The notes under the pieces were generated by a model. The model searched no databases. It was not told the DNA's origin and saw only the letters and a program-made list of their open reading frames with translations. The translations under genes and the position numbers were made by a program. A stretch of DNA of 20,880 nucleotides from Pseudomonadota bacterium. Its GTDB lineage: Bacteria > Pseudomonadota > Gammaproteobacteria > Xanthomonadales > Xanthomonadaceae. Shown here one piece after another: positions 1-8,346 of this stretch. Where the stretch lies: positions 1-20,880 of the forward strand of contig JAFAFF010000020.1 of the NCBI GenBank assembly GCA_023423605.1. The letters run 5' to 3'. The stretch's first letter is position 1, and every line of letters begins with the position of its first letter.

Positions 1-3000
1 CTGTCGGACAGGTCGAACTTCCACAGGTTGCCCTGCATGTCGCCCGCATACACCGTGTCGGTGATGCCGTCGGCATTCTTGAGCGCCACCGGGGCAAGGT
101 TGATCAGACCGTTACGCCCCGCATAGCCGGCGCCTGCCGGACTGATCCTGCTCAGTACCTGGCCTGTGGCGATATCCACCACGAACAGTACCGGCTTGCC
201 GCTGGTGGAATTCACGCCATTGCCGAACAGGGCCACGAACCGTGGTGCGGCATTGGCCGAAGGCGCGGTCAGCGGCACGATCGCCGGCTTGCCGAGCACG
301 AAACCCAGATCGGACTCGGTCTTTCCGGAAACTTCCCACAGCACCTTGTCGGCATTGAAGCCGGTGGGGTCGCCCACATCCAGGCCGAACACCGAGCCGA
401 AACCGACGCCGCTTGCATTGGGTGCCTTGCTGGAGCCGCCGCCGCCCGTGGTACCGACCAGCACCGAATGCCAGGCGTCGCCGTAATACACGTCCGACGA
501 GGTCAGCGGACCGTCCACGTAGTAGCGATGGCCATATTTAGGATTGGCGAGCTCACTGATGTGCTGAAGCGCACCGGAGGGAATGAAGGCAAGCTCCTCG
601 TTACCCGCCGCGGCACTGTCAGACCCGTTGAAGCCGTGCAGCATGCCGTCGTTGGCACCGACATAGACCATCGTCGGCGGCCCGTTTGCGGCTCGCTTGG
701 CGGTCAGAAAGCTCTTGTATGCCGTACCCAGGGTCTTCTTCCACTCGGTGGAATAGGTCGACCACGACGCATAACCATAATCATCGCGGTTGGAAACAAT
801 TTCCGTTGTCGAGTTGACGATATCGCCCAGCGGCGTGCTGCGTGTACGCAGGCCACTCACCGGAGACCCGCGCAGGAAGGTCATCAGCCGGGAGAGCTTC
901 TCACTATTGGTGCCCTCTCCTATCCATCCAGGTATGGAATCACTGAAGCCCAGTACCGACAGTTTCTCCCGGTCGTTGGCCCCTGGAATATTGGTAGCGA
1001 GGAATTCCACCACCTTGGCCGGCGTGACGGCCCCATCATTTGCCGTGCTGGTGGGCGCTGTCGCCGTATAGATGCGACGGGTTGAGCCGGCGATCTTGCT
1101 GGAGGCACGCCACAGTTCGGCCTCATCGGTACCATTGGTGGCCACGCGCGTGGCAATCACATCACCGGTCCAGTCATAGGAGCCGCTGGGCACAGTGAAG
1201 TGGGACGACACCGTGAACGAACCAGTGGTGATGCGTGCACCGGCACCGCTGCCGCCGACCGGGGCATCGCCTTCGGCAGCGCTGTCGAAGATCGATTCCA
1301 GCGCTTCCTTGAGCTTGGCGGGGTTGCGCGCCAGGAAGTAGTTGTCCGGCACGCCGGGCTTCTTGCTGTCCCACTTCTTGCCGGCAGGCACGCCGTACTT
1401 GGCCGCATACCACAGCGGGCTCTCCAGCTGGCCAGCTGCGCCCTTTGAAAGCTTGTACTTGATGACGACCGGCTTCTGCCAGGTGCCGGGAAAGTCATTG
1501 ACGGATGTGAGTACCGAGTTGTCCTGGTTACCCGGTCGCAAGGCCAGGCGTTGCACGCCATCGGCCGCGTTGGAACCGGTGATGGTGTAACCGGTAAGCA
1601 TCGCATTGCCGGCGTAGGCGGACAGGTTCTCGATGCGGATCATGACCTCGTCCGCGGCTACGGTACCGTTGATGGTGCCATTGGTGGTGCAGACACGTGT
1701 ATTGGTGTTGGCTGCACTGACGCTTTTCGTCGCATCCGAACGCCAGCAGATGTTGTTGAAACTCCCCGTCTCCGTGCAGGCAGCACCCACGCAGTAGCTC
1801 ATCATGGCGACCACGTCGTTGTCGTGGTCGTTGCCCCACAGCGAATCCTCCCACACAAGGGAGAAACTGCCCGCCGTACCGTCGGCCTTGTACGGCCGGC
1901 CATAGACATTCTTCTCGGAAGTCGTGGAAACTTTGGTACCCACGCCGATGGAGCCGAGGAAACAGCTGCGCCAGCCGCCATCGGTGATCTTTGCACCGCC
2001 GGTATTGTTCGCCTGGCAAAGCGGCGACAGGCCGATCTTGCCACCGCCGACATTGATCTCGAACTTCGGCAGGTTCTCCGCCATGGCAACGGCGTAGGTA
2101 GTCGCAGTGACCTTGTAATTGGATGGCTTGTTCTGCAGACCGGGGCGCAGATCCGTCTCAGCGGCGGCCTTGGCCAGGCCGGCCATCATGAAACTGCCTT
2201 CCATGGACGGAATATCCGGACAGATGCCGCGTACGCTGCTCAGCGCGCTGACGGTCCGTCCCTGGCAGATGTTCTCGTGTGCATTCGTCCTGTCGCCGGG
2301 GCTGGTGAAGATGTTGCCGGCCATGTACTCCTTGCCGACCAGACCTTCGGCCGTACCGATGGCATCGGTAGCGCTGGTGGCCGACGCCAGGTTGACCACG
2401 CTGCCGATGTTGTCGCTGTCGAACGACGGCAGGCCCGAAGACATGACCAGGATGTTGCAACTGGCGCAGTAGGAGTTGCCGCCGTCTTCCGGCAGACGAT
2501 AGGGGTCCTGCCAGGTCACGCCGGTGGGCAGGCCATCCAAGTCCGTGCCGTCGTTGTACGACGTCGTCTTGCTGCCGTGGGTCACATACCGCAACGCTTC
2601 GGCATACATTTCCGCCAGCGGATTACCCCATGCACTGCACTTCTGCGAGCCGGTACCCGGGTCATCCAGGGCGCGGTCCGCATTATTGCCATTGCCTCGA
2701 CGGTTGAGGATGCTGTAGGCGTTGCAGTCGGTCCAGTTGTTGCTCCAGTTCCACTTGTCGATCTTGAAGGTGGAGATGGTGTTGATCACGCCTTCTCCGT
2801 TCCTGGTCGCGCCGTCCTTCAGATAACAGAACTGCCCCGTGGACAGATCGATCTCATCGCCTGCCGCACAGAAGGTAGAGCCATTGCCGGCGATCTTGCC
2901 GATGTTGCGGCGGAGCACACCGCCATCGCGTGGCTTGGAATAGGTACCGGAAACCAGTCCGAAGCGCAGGCGACCGCTTTCACCATAGGTCTGCAGCAGG

Positions 3001-3845
3001 CCAGCAGGCTTGTACCGGTCTGTGGTGCCGTTGTTGTATTTGCGGCAGAAGCTCTCGCGTACGGCGTTGGTGCCCGATGCGCACACTTCCACACGGACCG
3101 TGTAATTGGTTGCCGAAGCCGGAGTATCGCTGTTGCGGTTCACGCCGCACTGCACGCTCGCCGTCGAAGCCCATTCGGACCAGTTGCCGCCCGCCACGCG
3201 CATCAGCGGCATGCCACCGGATGCAACCGTCGCGTTGCAGAACGACTGCGTTCCCGTCAACGGCGTGAAATCGTTGATGTCCGAACCGCTGTATACCTTT
3301 ACCCAGGCATGCAGATCGCTGGGAATCTGCGCGCGCTCGATGACCGTCGTGTCGCCATCGGTGACGCGTTGGCCGCCATAGAGCACGCTGCGCACCACGT
3401 CCAGTCGGCTCATGGTGACCCAGTTGAGGAAGTTGCCGGACCAGTCGCCGTTGCAGGTGTGCCCGTTGGCACCGCCGGCCTGCTTGGAGGCCTTGAATTT
3501 GCCGCCGGTACCGGTGCCGGATGAGGCATAGCACAGCTTGGAATCGAAATACCCACCGTATTCGAACTTGTCCAGGTAGGTGGTATCGAGCACACCATCC
3601 TCATCCAGGTCGCTGTAATCGCTGTAGGCCTTGTTGAACAGCTGCTCATCGCGCGACATCACCATCATCATCAGCGGCGGCTGGCTCTGCTTGGTGTACA
3701 GCGGCTCCTGTGCGATGTCGTAGTCGCCGATGGCCGCACGCAGCGGAACCACCAGCGCGACCACGCCCGCCAGTACCGCGGTGGCCGCGCCTGCACGCAG
3801 CCAGGTGGCAGGAGTCATTCGGAGAAAGCGACGCTGGGAAGTCAT
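1..3845 (-). CDS. pilY1: PilY1, type IV pilus tip adhesin/assembly protein (C-terminus cut by window edge)
   Basis: Large secreted protein of the type IV pilus tip, needed with the minor pseudopilins to prime pilus assembly and often involved in adhesion and surface sensing. The frame is open from an ATG at 3845 to the left edge, about 1281 codons. The N-terminus (MTSQRRFLRM, then a hydrophobic stretch around residues 18-35) looks like an export signal. A calcium-loop-like DLDEDGVLD lies at residues 79-87. The C-terminal PilY beta-propeller is recognisable from YVGANDGMLHGF (about residue 1061) and YAGDMQGNLWKFD near the edge. In P. aeruginosa PilY1 the propeller carries an EF-hand-like calcium loop; the nearest match here, LKNADGITD, lacks the first acidic residue. 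The start overlaps the pilX stop (ATGA). It is the last complete-start gene of the operon in this window; pilE would be expected further left. Confidence 0.93.
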   Translation of the reverse strand, partial: MTSQRRFLRMTPATWLRAGAATAVLAGVVALVVPLRAAIGDYDIAQEPLYTKQSQPPLMMMVMSRDEQLFNKAYSDYSDLDEDGVLDTTYLDKFEYGGYFDSKLCYASSGTGTGGKFKASKQAGGANGHTCNGDWSGNFLNWVTMSRLDVVRSVLYGGQRVTDGDTTVIERAQIPSDLHAWVKVYSGSDINDFTPLTGTQSFCNATVASGGMPLMRVAGGNWSEWASTASVQCGVNRNSDTPASATNYTVRVEVCASGTNAVRESFCRKYNNGTTDRYKPAGLLQTYGESGRLRFGLVSGTYSKPRDGGVLRRNIGKIAGNGSTFCAAGDEIDLSTGQFCYLKDGATRNGEGVINTISTFKIDKWNWSNNWTDCNAYSILNRRGNGNNADRALDDPGTGSQKCSAWGNPLAEMYAEALRYVTHGSKTTSYNDGTDLDGLPTGVTWQDPYRLPEDGGNSYCASCNILVMSSGLPSFDSDNIGSVVNLASATSATDAIGTAEGLVGKEYMAGNIFTSPGDRTNAHENICQGRTVSALSSVRGICPDIPSMEGSFMMAGLAKAAAETDLRPGLQNKPSNYKVTATTYAVAMAENLPKFEINVGGGKIGLSPLCQANNTGGAKITDGGWRSCFLGSIGVGTKVSTTSEKNVYGRPYKADGTAGSFSLVWEDSLWGNDHDNDVVAMMSYCVGAACTETGSFNNICWRSDATKSVSAANTNTRVCTTNGTINGTVAADEVMIRIENLSAYAGNAMLTGYTITGSNAADGVQRLALRPGNQDNSVLTSVNDFPGTWQKPVVIKYKLSKGAAGQLESPLWYAAKYGVPAGKKWDSKKPGVPDNYFLARNPAKLKEALESIFDSAAEGDAPVGGSGAGARITTGSFTVSSHFTVPSGSYDWTGDVIATRVATNGTDEAELWRASSKIAGSTRRIYTATAPTSTANDGAVTPAKVVEFLATNIPGANDREKLSVLGFSDSIPGWIGEGTNSEKLSRLMTFLRGSPVSGLRTRSTPLGDIVNSTTEIVSNRDDYGYASWSTYSTEWKKTLGTAYKSFLTAKRAANGPPTMVYVGANDGMLHGFNGSDSAAAGNEELAFIPSGALQHISELANPKYGHRYYVDGPLTSSDVYYGDAWHSVLVGTTGGGGSSKAPNASGVGFGSVFGLDVGDPTGFNADKVLWEVSGKTESDLGFVLGKPAIVPLTAPSANAAPRFVALFGNGVNSTSGKPVLFVVDIATGQVLSRISPAGAGYAGRNGLINLAPVALKNADGITDTVYAGDMQGNLWKFDLSD

Positions 3846-4327
3846 GGGATGAAAACCGTGTCGATGACGGCACTGGCCGAAGCGTTGGCGGGATCGTCAC
3901 TGGCAAGGGCCGTGACCTGGTAGATGTTTCCGGTTTCTTCGTTCTGGCGCTCGCCAACGCGGCGGCTGGACGCGGCGAAGCATTTGTCGACGCGCCGCGT
4001 GTAGTTCGCCGTAGCGGTGCTGACGCCGTCGGCCCACGTCAGTGGGTCGTAGGTGGGGCTGCACTCCTCCTGGTCGGCCACGAATACGTCGCCGCCGGAG
4101 ATACCCGCCTCGATGTCGTTCTCGATCTGCCGCGCATCCGCCTCGGCGTTCTGGAACGCCTGGTTGGTACGGAAATAGTTGGCCGCCATGCGTTCCTGCA
4201 TGCCGGTGACCTGCATGCCGGCGATACCGATGAGCGCAAGCAGGATCAGCATGATCAGGGCGACATACAGCACCGCGCCACGTTGTGCATGGCGGGATGG
4301 CGGGCGGCGGAGCATCCGCAGGGACAT
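3842..4327 (-). CDS. pilX: PilX, minor pseudopilin (PilX_N family)
   Basis: Minor pseudopilin that joins the tip complex priming type IV pilus assembly in the inner membrane and periplasm. The protein is 161 aa. After a basic leader, a prepilin peptidase site is visible at G17 (QRG, then AVLYVALIML), followed by a hydrophobic helix to about residue 40 and the PilX_N-type sequence ERMAANYFRTNQAFQNAEA. As in other PilX proteins, the glutamate usual at mature position 5 is absent (valine here). I chose the ATG at 4327 because AGGTG sits 4-5 nt upstream and it begins just after the pilW stop. The frame extends 24 codons further up into pilW without a better site. The stop overlaps the pilY1 start by ATGA, implying translational coupling. 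Confidence 0.9.
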   Translation of the reverse strand: MSLRMLRRPPSRHAQRGAVLYVALIMLILLALIGIAGMQVTGMQERMAANYFRTNQAFQNAEADARQIENDIEAGISGGDVFVADQEECSPTYDPLTWADGVSTATANYTRRVDKCFAASSRRVGERQNEETGNIYQVTALASDDPANASASAVIDTVFIP

Positions 4328-4334
4328 GGACACC

Positions 4335-5531
4335 TCAGTTGCCATACAGGCGGTTACGAAGGGCGATGGTGGTCTGGTAGACCGCGCGCATGCGCCCATC
4401 GCTCGGCGCGGTGAAGGTCACGCCCAGTGCATTCAGTTCGGCCGAACCTGATGCCTGGCGTGCGGCGGCCGGGTCCGGGCTGGACATCAACAGGCCCAGC
4501 TGTACGGCGCCGACGCGCCGCCATGCGAGCGCGTCATCGGCAGGCACGGAGGCCAGCACCGATGTGGCCGTGCCCTGCCTGTCGATATAGCCGGTCGGTG
4601 CCGTGGTGGACAGCGCACGGTCCTGGCCGTACAGCAGCTGCATGTTCTCCACGCCCTCTACCAGCGCCTCCGGAGCGCTGGCGACCAGATCACCACTGGG
4701 CTTGGCCGAAAAACGCACCCTGTACAGGGAGGTGCCGCCGGTATCGGCGTCGCGTCCCACGTAGTAGACCGCGCTCTCCGCACGATGCAGCATCGCCTGC
4801 CCGGTGGTGTACAGGCTGGTGAAGGAGCGGTCGCCATTGAGCTTGCCGGTATAGAAGGCAATCCGCCCACCGGCAGCATCCACCGCATTGGCCTGGAACG
4901 TGGTGACGGACAGGCAGTCGGCCACGGCGAACAGGCCGGGGTCCTCGACGCCGCTGCGCAGCACGTCAAAACGCGTTCCGTCGAAATGGAACGTCGGTGT
5001 ATCCGGGGCATCGGTGATGGAGGTTACCGGCACGCCATCAGGCATCAGATAACGCAGGGAAACCATGTCGCTGCCGTCCACCCGGTTACTGGTCGCGTTG
5101 GCGATCACATCCGGCAGTGCCGGGGTATACGCCGTTCCCCCGGTCGCAGGTGTGGTGGCGATGGTCACCGATGTGCCCGGTCCGGTATCGGTAGCTTCGA
5201 AGCCCTGGATGGAACGGGTGAAATCCAGCACGGGTTGGTTGGCGCCATCCAGCGTGGAGTTCAGCGAACCGGGTGACTGCAACGTATGCGCCTGGTCGTT
5301 GACGCAGCCGAAATGGCCGGCCATGCGCAGTTCGCGCTGCAGCGAATCCATCGCGAAGCGGCTGTTTTCCTGCACGCGGGCCAGGCCTTCGGACAGCTGG
5401 TAGGCCGCGCGCGAGGCGGCGAACACCTGGATGACTCCCAGCATGACGATCAGGCCGATGACCATGGCGATCATCAGCTCGATCAGCGACAGGCCGGCCA
5501 TCCGCCGGATCTTGGATAGCGGGCGGCTCAC
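4335..5531 (-). CDS. pilW: PilW, minor pseudopilin
   Basis: Minor pseudopilin of the type IV pilus tip complex, 398 aa. It begins with GTG, overlapping the pilV stop as GTGA. The type III leader MSRPLSKIRRMAG is cut after G13 by prepilin peptidase PilD. The mature N-terminus LSLIELMIAMVIG has Glu at mature position 5 and a long hydrophobic helix. The conserved PilW stretch ENSRFAMDSLQRELRMAGHFGC follows at about residues 81-102. The long globular C-terminal part is typical of PilW, which is much larger than the other minor pilins. Seven bases separate its stop from the pilX start. An in-frame ATG at residue 11 leaves too short a leader, so the GTG is preferred. Confidence 0.93.
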   Translation of the reverse strand: MSRPLSKIRRMAGLSLIELMIAMVIGLIVMLGVIQVFAASRAAYQLSEGLARVQENSRFAMDSLQRELRMAGHFGCVNDQAHTLQSPGSLNSTLDGANQPVLDFTRSIQGFEATDTGPGTSVTIATTPATGGTAYTPALPDVIANATSNRVDGSDMVSLRYLMPDGVPVTSITDAPDTPTFHFDGTRFDVLRSGVEDPGLFAVADCLSVTTFQANAVDAAGGRIAFYTGKLNGDRSFTSLYTTGQAMLHRAESAVYYVGRDADTGGTSLYRVRFSAKPSGDLVASAPEALVEGVENMQLLYGQDRALSTTAPTGYIDRQGTATSVLASVPADDALAWRRVGAVQLGLLMSSPDPAAARQASGSAELNALGVTFTAPSDGRMRAVYQTTIALRNRLYGN

Positions 5532-5992
5532 AGGATGGTCCTCGCGGTGAAGGTGGTGTCTTCCGCTTCCGGGTTCCAGCGCTCATCGCCCCAGGTGACG
5601 TTGACGGTGATCTCCGAACCGTTGCGCACCACCGTTGCCGTGGCATTTTCGCCCAGCGCCTTGCCCAGCCGGCACCGCCAATCGGTCATGAACACTTGCT
5701 GGGTGATGTTCTGGCCGGTCGGCGAGGTGCAGTCCTCCTTGGCGACGCTGGCCTGGTAGGTACCTGCATACAGTGTCGCGGCGACACGGTTCATACGGAT
5801 CTGGTCGAGCAGTTCGTAGCTGAGATTGGTGGCCTGGGTACGGTAGTTCGCGCTCTGCACGTACCGCACGTTCATCGTCTGCAGCAACGCAAACCCCAGC
5901 AGGCCGAAGCCCAGTACCAGGATCGCGATCAGCACTTCGATCAGGCTGAAGCCGCCCTGCTGGCGGCGACGGGCGTGGATGGCACGCATCAT
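5528..5992 (-). CDS. pilV: PilV, minor pseudopilin
   Basis: Minor type IV pilus pseudopilin, 154 aa from this start. The leader MMRAIHARRRQQGG ends in the prepilin peptidase site after G14, followed by FSLIEVLIAILVLGFGLLGFALLQ with Glu at mature position 5. The motif ANYRTQATNLSYELLDQIRMNR is typical of PilV. Start choice: AAGGA lies 9 nt before the ATG at 5992, which also overlaps the fimT stop as ATGA. Another ATG six bases upstream (5998) is only 3-4 nt from the same ribosome-binding sequence. The frame is open much further upstream, but that part is antisense-like sequence inside fimT. Its stop overlaps the pilW GTG. Confidence 0.92.
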   Translation of the reverse strand: MMRAIHARRRQQGGFSLIEVLIAILVLGFGLLGFALLQTMNVRYVQSANYRTQATNLSYELLDQIRMNRVAATLYAGTYQASVAKEDCTSPTGQNITQQVFMTDWRCRLGKALGENATATVVRNGSEITVNVTWGDERWNPEAEDTTFTARTIL

Positions 5993-6507
5993 GCGCATGC
6001 TTCCTTGTGCAACCGGACCTGTCCGGTCGGTGAGATGGTCAGCCTTCGCTGCAGATCCTGCTTGCCGCATTCGTCCGGCCGCAGGGTGATGTCCTGTGCG
6101 GCCGCAGCGCGGTTCCGGCCACGTCCATCGAACGCCACGGTCAGCTCCGGGTCGCTGGCGCCCTCGATATCCGGACGGCCCTCGGAAAAACGCAGCACCG
6201 TTTCGGTACTGTCGAATTCGCCGTCGCCGTTGGTATCGGCCCATACCATCCAGCCGTTCGACCAGGCATCGCCATCGCAGCCAGTGCCGTCCAGCGAGGC
6301 ACACACTGCGGCACCGCGCGTGTTCTTGACGGCTTCGGAGCGGGCCAGCGACAGGGCGGCGATCAGCTCATTGGACGTGGTCGCCATCCGGTTCGAGCGG
6401 AGGGTGGCCTGGAAGCTCGGATACGCGATGCCGGCCAGGATCGCCAGCACGGCGATGGTGACCATCAGTTCGAGCAGAGTGAAGCCGTTGGCCCGGCGCA
6501 ATGACAT
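5989..6507 (-). CDS. fimT: GspH/FimT-family pseudopilin
   Basis: First gene of the minor pilin operon and a member of the GspH/FimT (FimT/FimU) pseudopilin family, 172 aa. The short leader MSLRRANG ends at the prepilin peptidase site after G8. The mature protein begins FTLLELMVTIAVLAILAGIAYP, with Glu at mature position 5 and the AYPSF turn that ends the helix. The GspH-domain pattern SNELIAALSLARSEAVKNTRGAAVC and a NGWMVWADTNGDGEFD strand follow. In Pseudomonas the corresponding position holds fimU/fimT upstream of pilV. GAGCG lies shortly before the ATG. The 207-base gap to ppnN probably contains the operon promoter, but I see no convincing -35/-10 pair in it. Confidence 0.9.
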   Translation of the reverse strand: MSLRRANGFTLLELMVTIAVLAILAGIAYPSFQATLRSNRMATTSNELIAALSLARSEAVKNTRGAAVCASLDGTGCDGDAWSNGWMVWADTNGDGEFDSTETVLRFSEGRPDIEGASDPELTVAFDGRGRNRAAAAQDITLRPDECGKQDLQRRLTISPTGQVRLHKEACA

Positions 6508-6690
6508 GGAACGCTCCCCAGCGTGATGGCCGCCACGATGCCCCGACGCCGCCCGTCCGGCAAGCAGCGGCAGGACGAACGGTCATTCCCGGGTGACAGG
6601 CGTCAAAAGATCGGCGCGCGGCGACGAAGATGTCCCGAAACCCATGGCCAGGCCCCCTTCACTGCCCCGGACGGCAAGGTAACGGCCAAC

Positions 6691-6704
6691 GGCCGGCACC
6701 GGCC
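6691..6704. terminator. GC-rich perfect hairpin just after the ppnN stop
   Basis: GGCCGG-CA-CCGGCC is a perfect inverted repeat about ten bases past the ppnN stop codon, with flanking GTAAC (6679-6683) and GTTAC (6714-6718) also complementary. There is no T-run after it on the minus strand, so intrinsic termination is uncertain; it may only stabilise the 3' end. Confidence 0.3.
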
Positions 6705-6714
6705 TGCCGCAGGG

Positions 6715-8109
6715 TTACGCAAGCACCTGGTAGCAGGGCTTGTATTCCCCGGAGATCTTCATGCGGCGCTGGTCCACGAACGCGCGCAGCAGCCCATCCA
6801 GTGCCTGCATCATGTCCGCGTCGCCATGGATCTGGAACGGACCGAACTCCTCGATGCGGCGCATGCCGTCTTCCTTGACGTTGCCGGCGACGATGCCGGA
6901 GAACGCACGACGCAGGTCCGCCGCCAGCGCATGCGGCGGGCGCCCATGGTGCAGGTCCAGGGCGGCCATGGCTTCGTGCGTGGGCACGAACGGCTGCTGG
7001 AATTCCCACGGAATGTCGATGGACCAGTTGAAGAAGAACGAGTCCTTCTGCGCCAGGCGGTATTCGCGCACCTGCTTGATGCCGGCCGACATCGTCCTGG
7101 CCACGGCGGTCGGATCGCCGATGATGATCTGGTAGCGCTCGGCCGCCGCATCGCCCAGCGTGAGGCGGATGAAGCGATCGATCTGCTCGAAATAAGGCGC
7201 CGCCACGGTGGGGCCGGTCAGGATCAGCGGGAACGGCAGGTCCTTGTTCTCCTCGCGCAGCAGAATGCCAAGCAGGTACAGAATTTCCTCTGCGGTGCCC
7301 ACGCCACCGGCGAACACGATGATGCCGTGGCCGATGCGCACGAACGCTTCCAGGCGCTTTTCGATGTCCGGGGTGATGACCAGGTGGTTGACGATCGGAT
7401 TCGGCGACTCGGCGGCGATGATGCCCGGCTCGGTCAGGCCGATATAGCGTGTTACGGTCCTGCGCTGCTTGGCATGGGCGATGGTGGCGCCCTTCATCGG
7501 CCCCTTCATCGCGCCCGGGCCGCAACCGGTGCAGATGTCCAGGCCGCGCAGGCCCAGCTCGTAGCCCACCTGCTTGGTGTACAGGTATTCGTCGCGACCG
7601 ATGGAGTGGCCGCCCCAGCACACCACCAGGTTGGGATCGCCCGGGTTGAGGATGCGTGCGTTGCGCAGCAGCCCGAACACGGCGTTGGTGATGCCTTCGG
7701 AGGTTTCCAGTTCGGCCGCGTAGGCCGGACCCATTTCGATGGCCATGTAGGCCAGGTCGCGCACCACGGCGAACAGCAGTTCGGCGACGCCGCGGATGAT
7801 CTCGCCATCCACGAAGGCCATCGCCGGTGCGTTGGCCAGGTCGATGCGCACGCCACGGTCCTGCTGCGCCACCTGGATATCGAAATCGGGGTACAGATCG
7901 CGTGCGGCGCGCGGATCGTCCGATGCGCTGCCGCTGGTCAGCACCGCCAGCGCGCAGCGCCGCAGCAGCTCATGCATGCCACCACCGGAGGCATCGCGTA
8001 GGCGCGCTACCTCCGCCCGCGACAGCACATCCAGCCCACCACGCGGGTAGATCCGCGCGTCCTGCACCGGCAGCGTCCGCGCCGGCTTTTCAATGATCGT
8101 CATATCCAC
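6715..8109 (-). CDS. ppnN: PpnN, pyrimidine/purine nucleotide 5'-monophosphate nucleosidase (LOG family)
   Basis: Cytoplasmic nucleosidase that hydrolyses nucleoside monophosphates to free base and ribose 5-phosphate. In E. coli PpnN (YgdH) it is activated by (p)ppGpp. The protein is 464 aa, against about 454 in E. coli, and shows the full architecture. The N-terminal domain has AVLTSGS (55-61) and RGVRIDL. The central Rossmann/LOG domain has WGGHSIG (165-171), GCGPGAMKGPMKGA (195-208) and AGGVGTAEE (267-275). The C-terminal domain has LAADLRRAFSGIVAGNVKEDG and RRIEEFGPFQIHGD. The LOG signature is normally PGGxGTxxE; here Ala267 replaces the proline while the rest is kept. GTG at 8109 is the chosen start because GAGG lies 8 nt upstream; an ATG two codons later is 14 nt away. 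A terminator-like hairpin precedes the gene. Confidence 0.95.
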   Translation of the reverse strand: MDMTIIEKPARTLPVQDARIYPRGGLDVLSRAEVARLRDASGGGMHELLRRCALAVLTSGSASDDPRAARDLYPDFDIQVAQQDRGVRIDLANAPAMAFVDGEIIRGVAELLFAVVRDLAYMAIEMGPAYAAELETSEGITNAVFGLLRNARILNPGDPNLVVCWGGHSIGRDEYLYTKQVGYELGLRGLDICTGCGPGAMKGPMKGATIAHAKQRRTVTRYIGLTEPGIIAAESPNPIVNHLVITPDIEKRLEAFVRIGHGIIVFAGGVGTAEEILYLLGILLREENKDLPFPLILTGPTVAAPYFEQIDRFIRLTLGDAAAERYQIIIGDPTAVARTMSAGIKQVREYRLAQKDSFFFNWSIDIPWEFQQPFVPTHEAMAALDLHHGRPPHALAADLRRAFSGIVAGNVKEDGMRRIEEFGPFQIHGDADMMQALDGLLRAFVDQRRMKISGEYKPCYQVLA

Positions 8110-8149
8110 TTCGCTTTCCTCAAGGTTTCCGACTGTAGCGCCGCCCCCT

Positions 8150-8237
8150 TAAAAAGCAAAACGGCCGGGAAACCCGACCGTTGGATAGGTGTCGCCGGCG
8201 TCCCGAGGGTCGCGGCAGCGGCTCTGGCCGCGTACGG
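8150..8237 (-). ncRNA. Candidate small RNA or attenuated leader upstream of ppnN
   Basis: On the minus strand a promoter-like pair (8244-8272) would start a transcript near 8237. It contains a 5-bp hairpin GCGGC-CAGA-GCCGC (8218-8231) and ends in a 9-of-10 bp hairpin (8160-8182) followed by TTTTGCTTTTT. That is the layout of a free-standing small RNA of roughly 85-90 nt, or of a ppnN leader with an intrinsic terminator 40 nt before the coding start. I recognise no Rfam family and see no start-stop frame that fits as a leader peptide. Confidence 0.3.
8160..8182 (-). terminator. Intrinsic terminator-like hairpin upstream of ppnN
   Basis: Read on minus, AACGG-T-CGGG / loop TTT / CCCG-G-CCGTT forms ten stem positions with a single mismatch, directly followed by TTGCTTTTT (8151-8159 complement). 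This is a good rho-independent terminator shape. It lies between the receptor gene's own terminator and ppnN, so it should end a transcript that begins in the 100-base gap. Confidence 0.5.
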
Positions 8238-8243
8238 GAAGCG

Positions 8244-8272
8244 ATGCTACGCGTGACGGGCGGACTCCACAA
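8244..8272 (-). promoter_or_regulatory. Candidate sigma-70 promoter (TTGTGG - 17 bp - TAGCAT)
   Basis: On the minus strand TTGTGG (8267-8272) and TAGCAT (8244-8249) are separated by exactly 17 bases. It would serve ppnN and/or the candidate short RNA at 8150-8237. The boxes match the consensus only partly, so confidence is limited. Confidence 0.35.
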
Positions 8273-8293
8273 GCCCGGCACATGAATCAAACA

Positions 8294-8321
8294 AGGACGG
8301 CCGGGTTTCCCCGGCCGTCCT
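8294..8321 (-). terminator. Rho-independent terminator of the TonB-dependent receptor gene
   Basis: Perfect 12-bp stem (AGGACGGCCGGG and its complement) with a 4-base loop, starting 25 bases after the receptor stop codon. On minus it is followed by TGTTTGATT, a moderately T-rich tail. Confidence 0.75.
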
Positions 8322-8346
8322 GTTCAGCACTTCAGTTCCGGGTGGA

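Noticed and set aside
1551..3524. 657-codon open frame on plus, opposite pilY1
   Set aside because: Antisense shadow of pilY1. The minus-strand frame is continuous and carries PilY-type motifs; the plus product is low-complexity Ala/Gly/Arg/Val sequence.
6508..6714. Promoter for the minor pilin operon, including a GTCA-N8-TGAC pair near 6582-6597 and a TTGACG
   Set aside because: No -10 box at a sensible distance and no match to sigma-54 or CRP-like sites; too weak to report as a feature.
6523..8001. 492-codon open frame on plus, opposite ppnN
   Set aside because: Antisense shadow; the minus frame matches PpnN from end to end.
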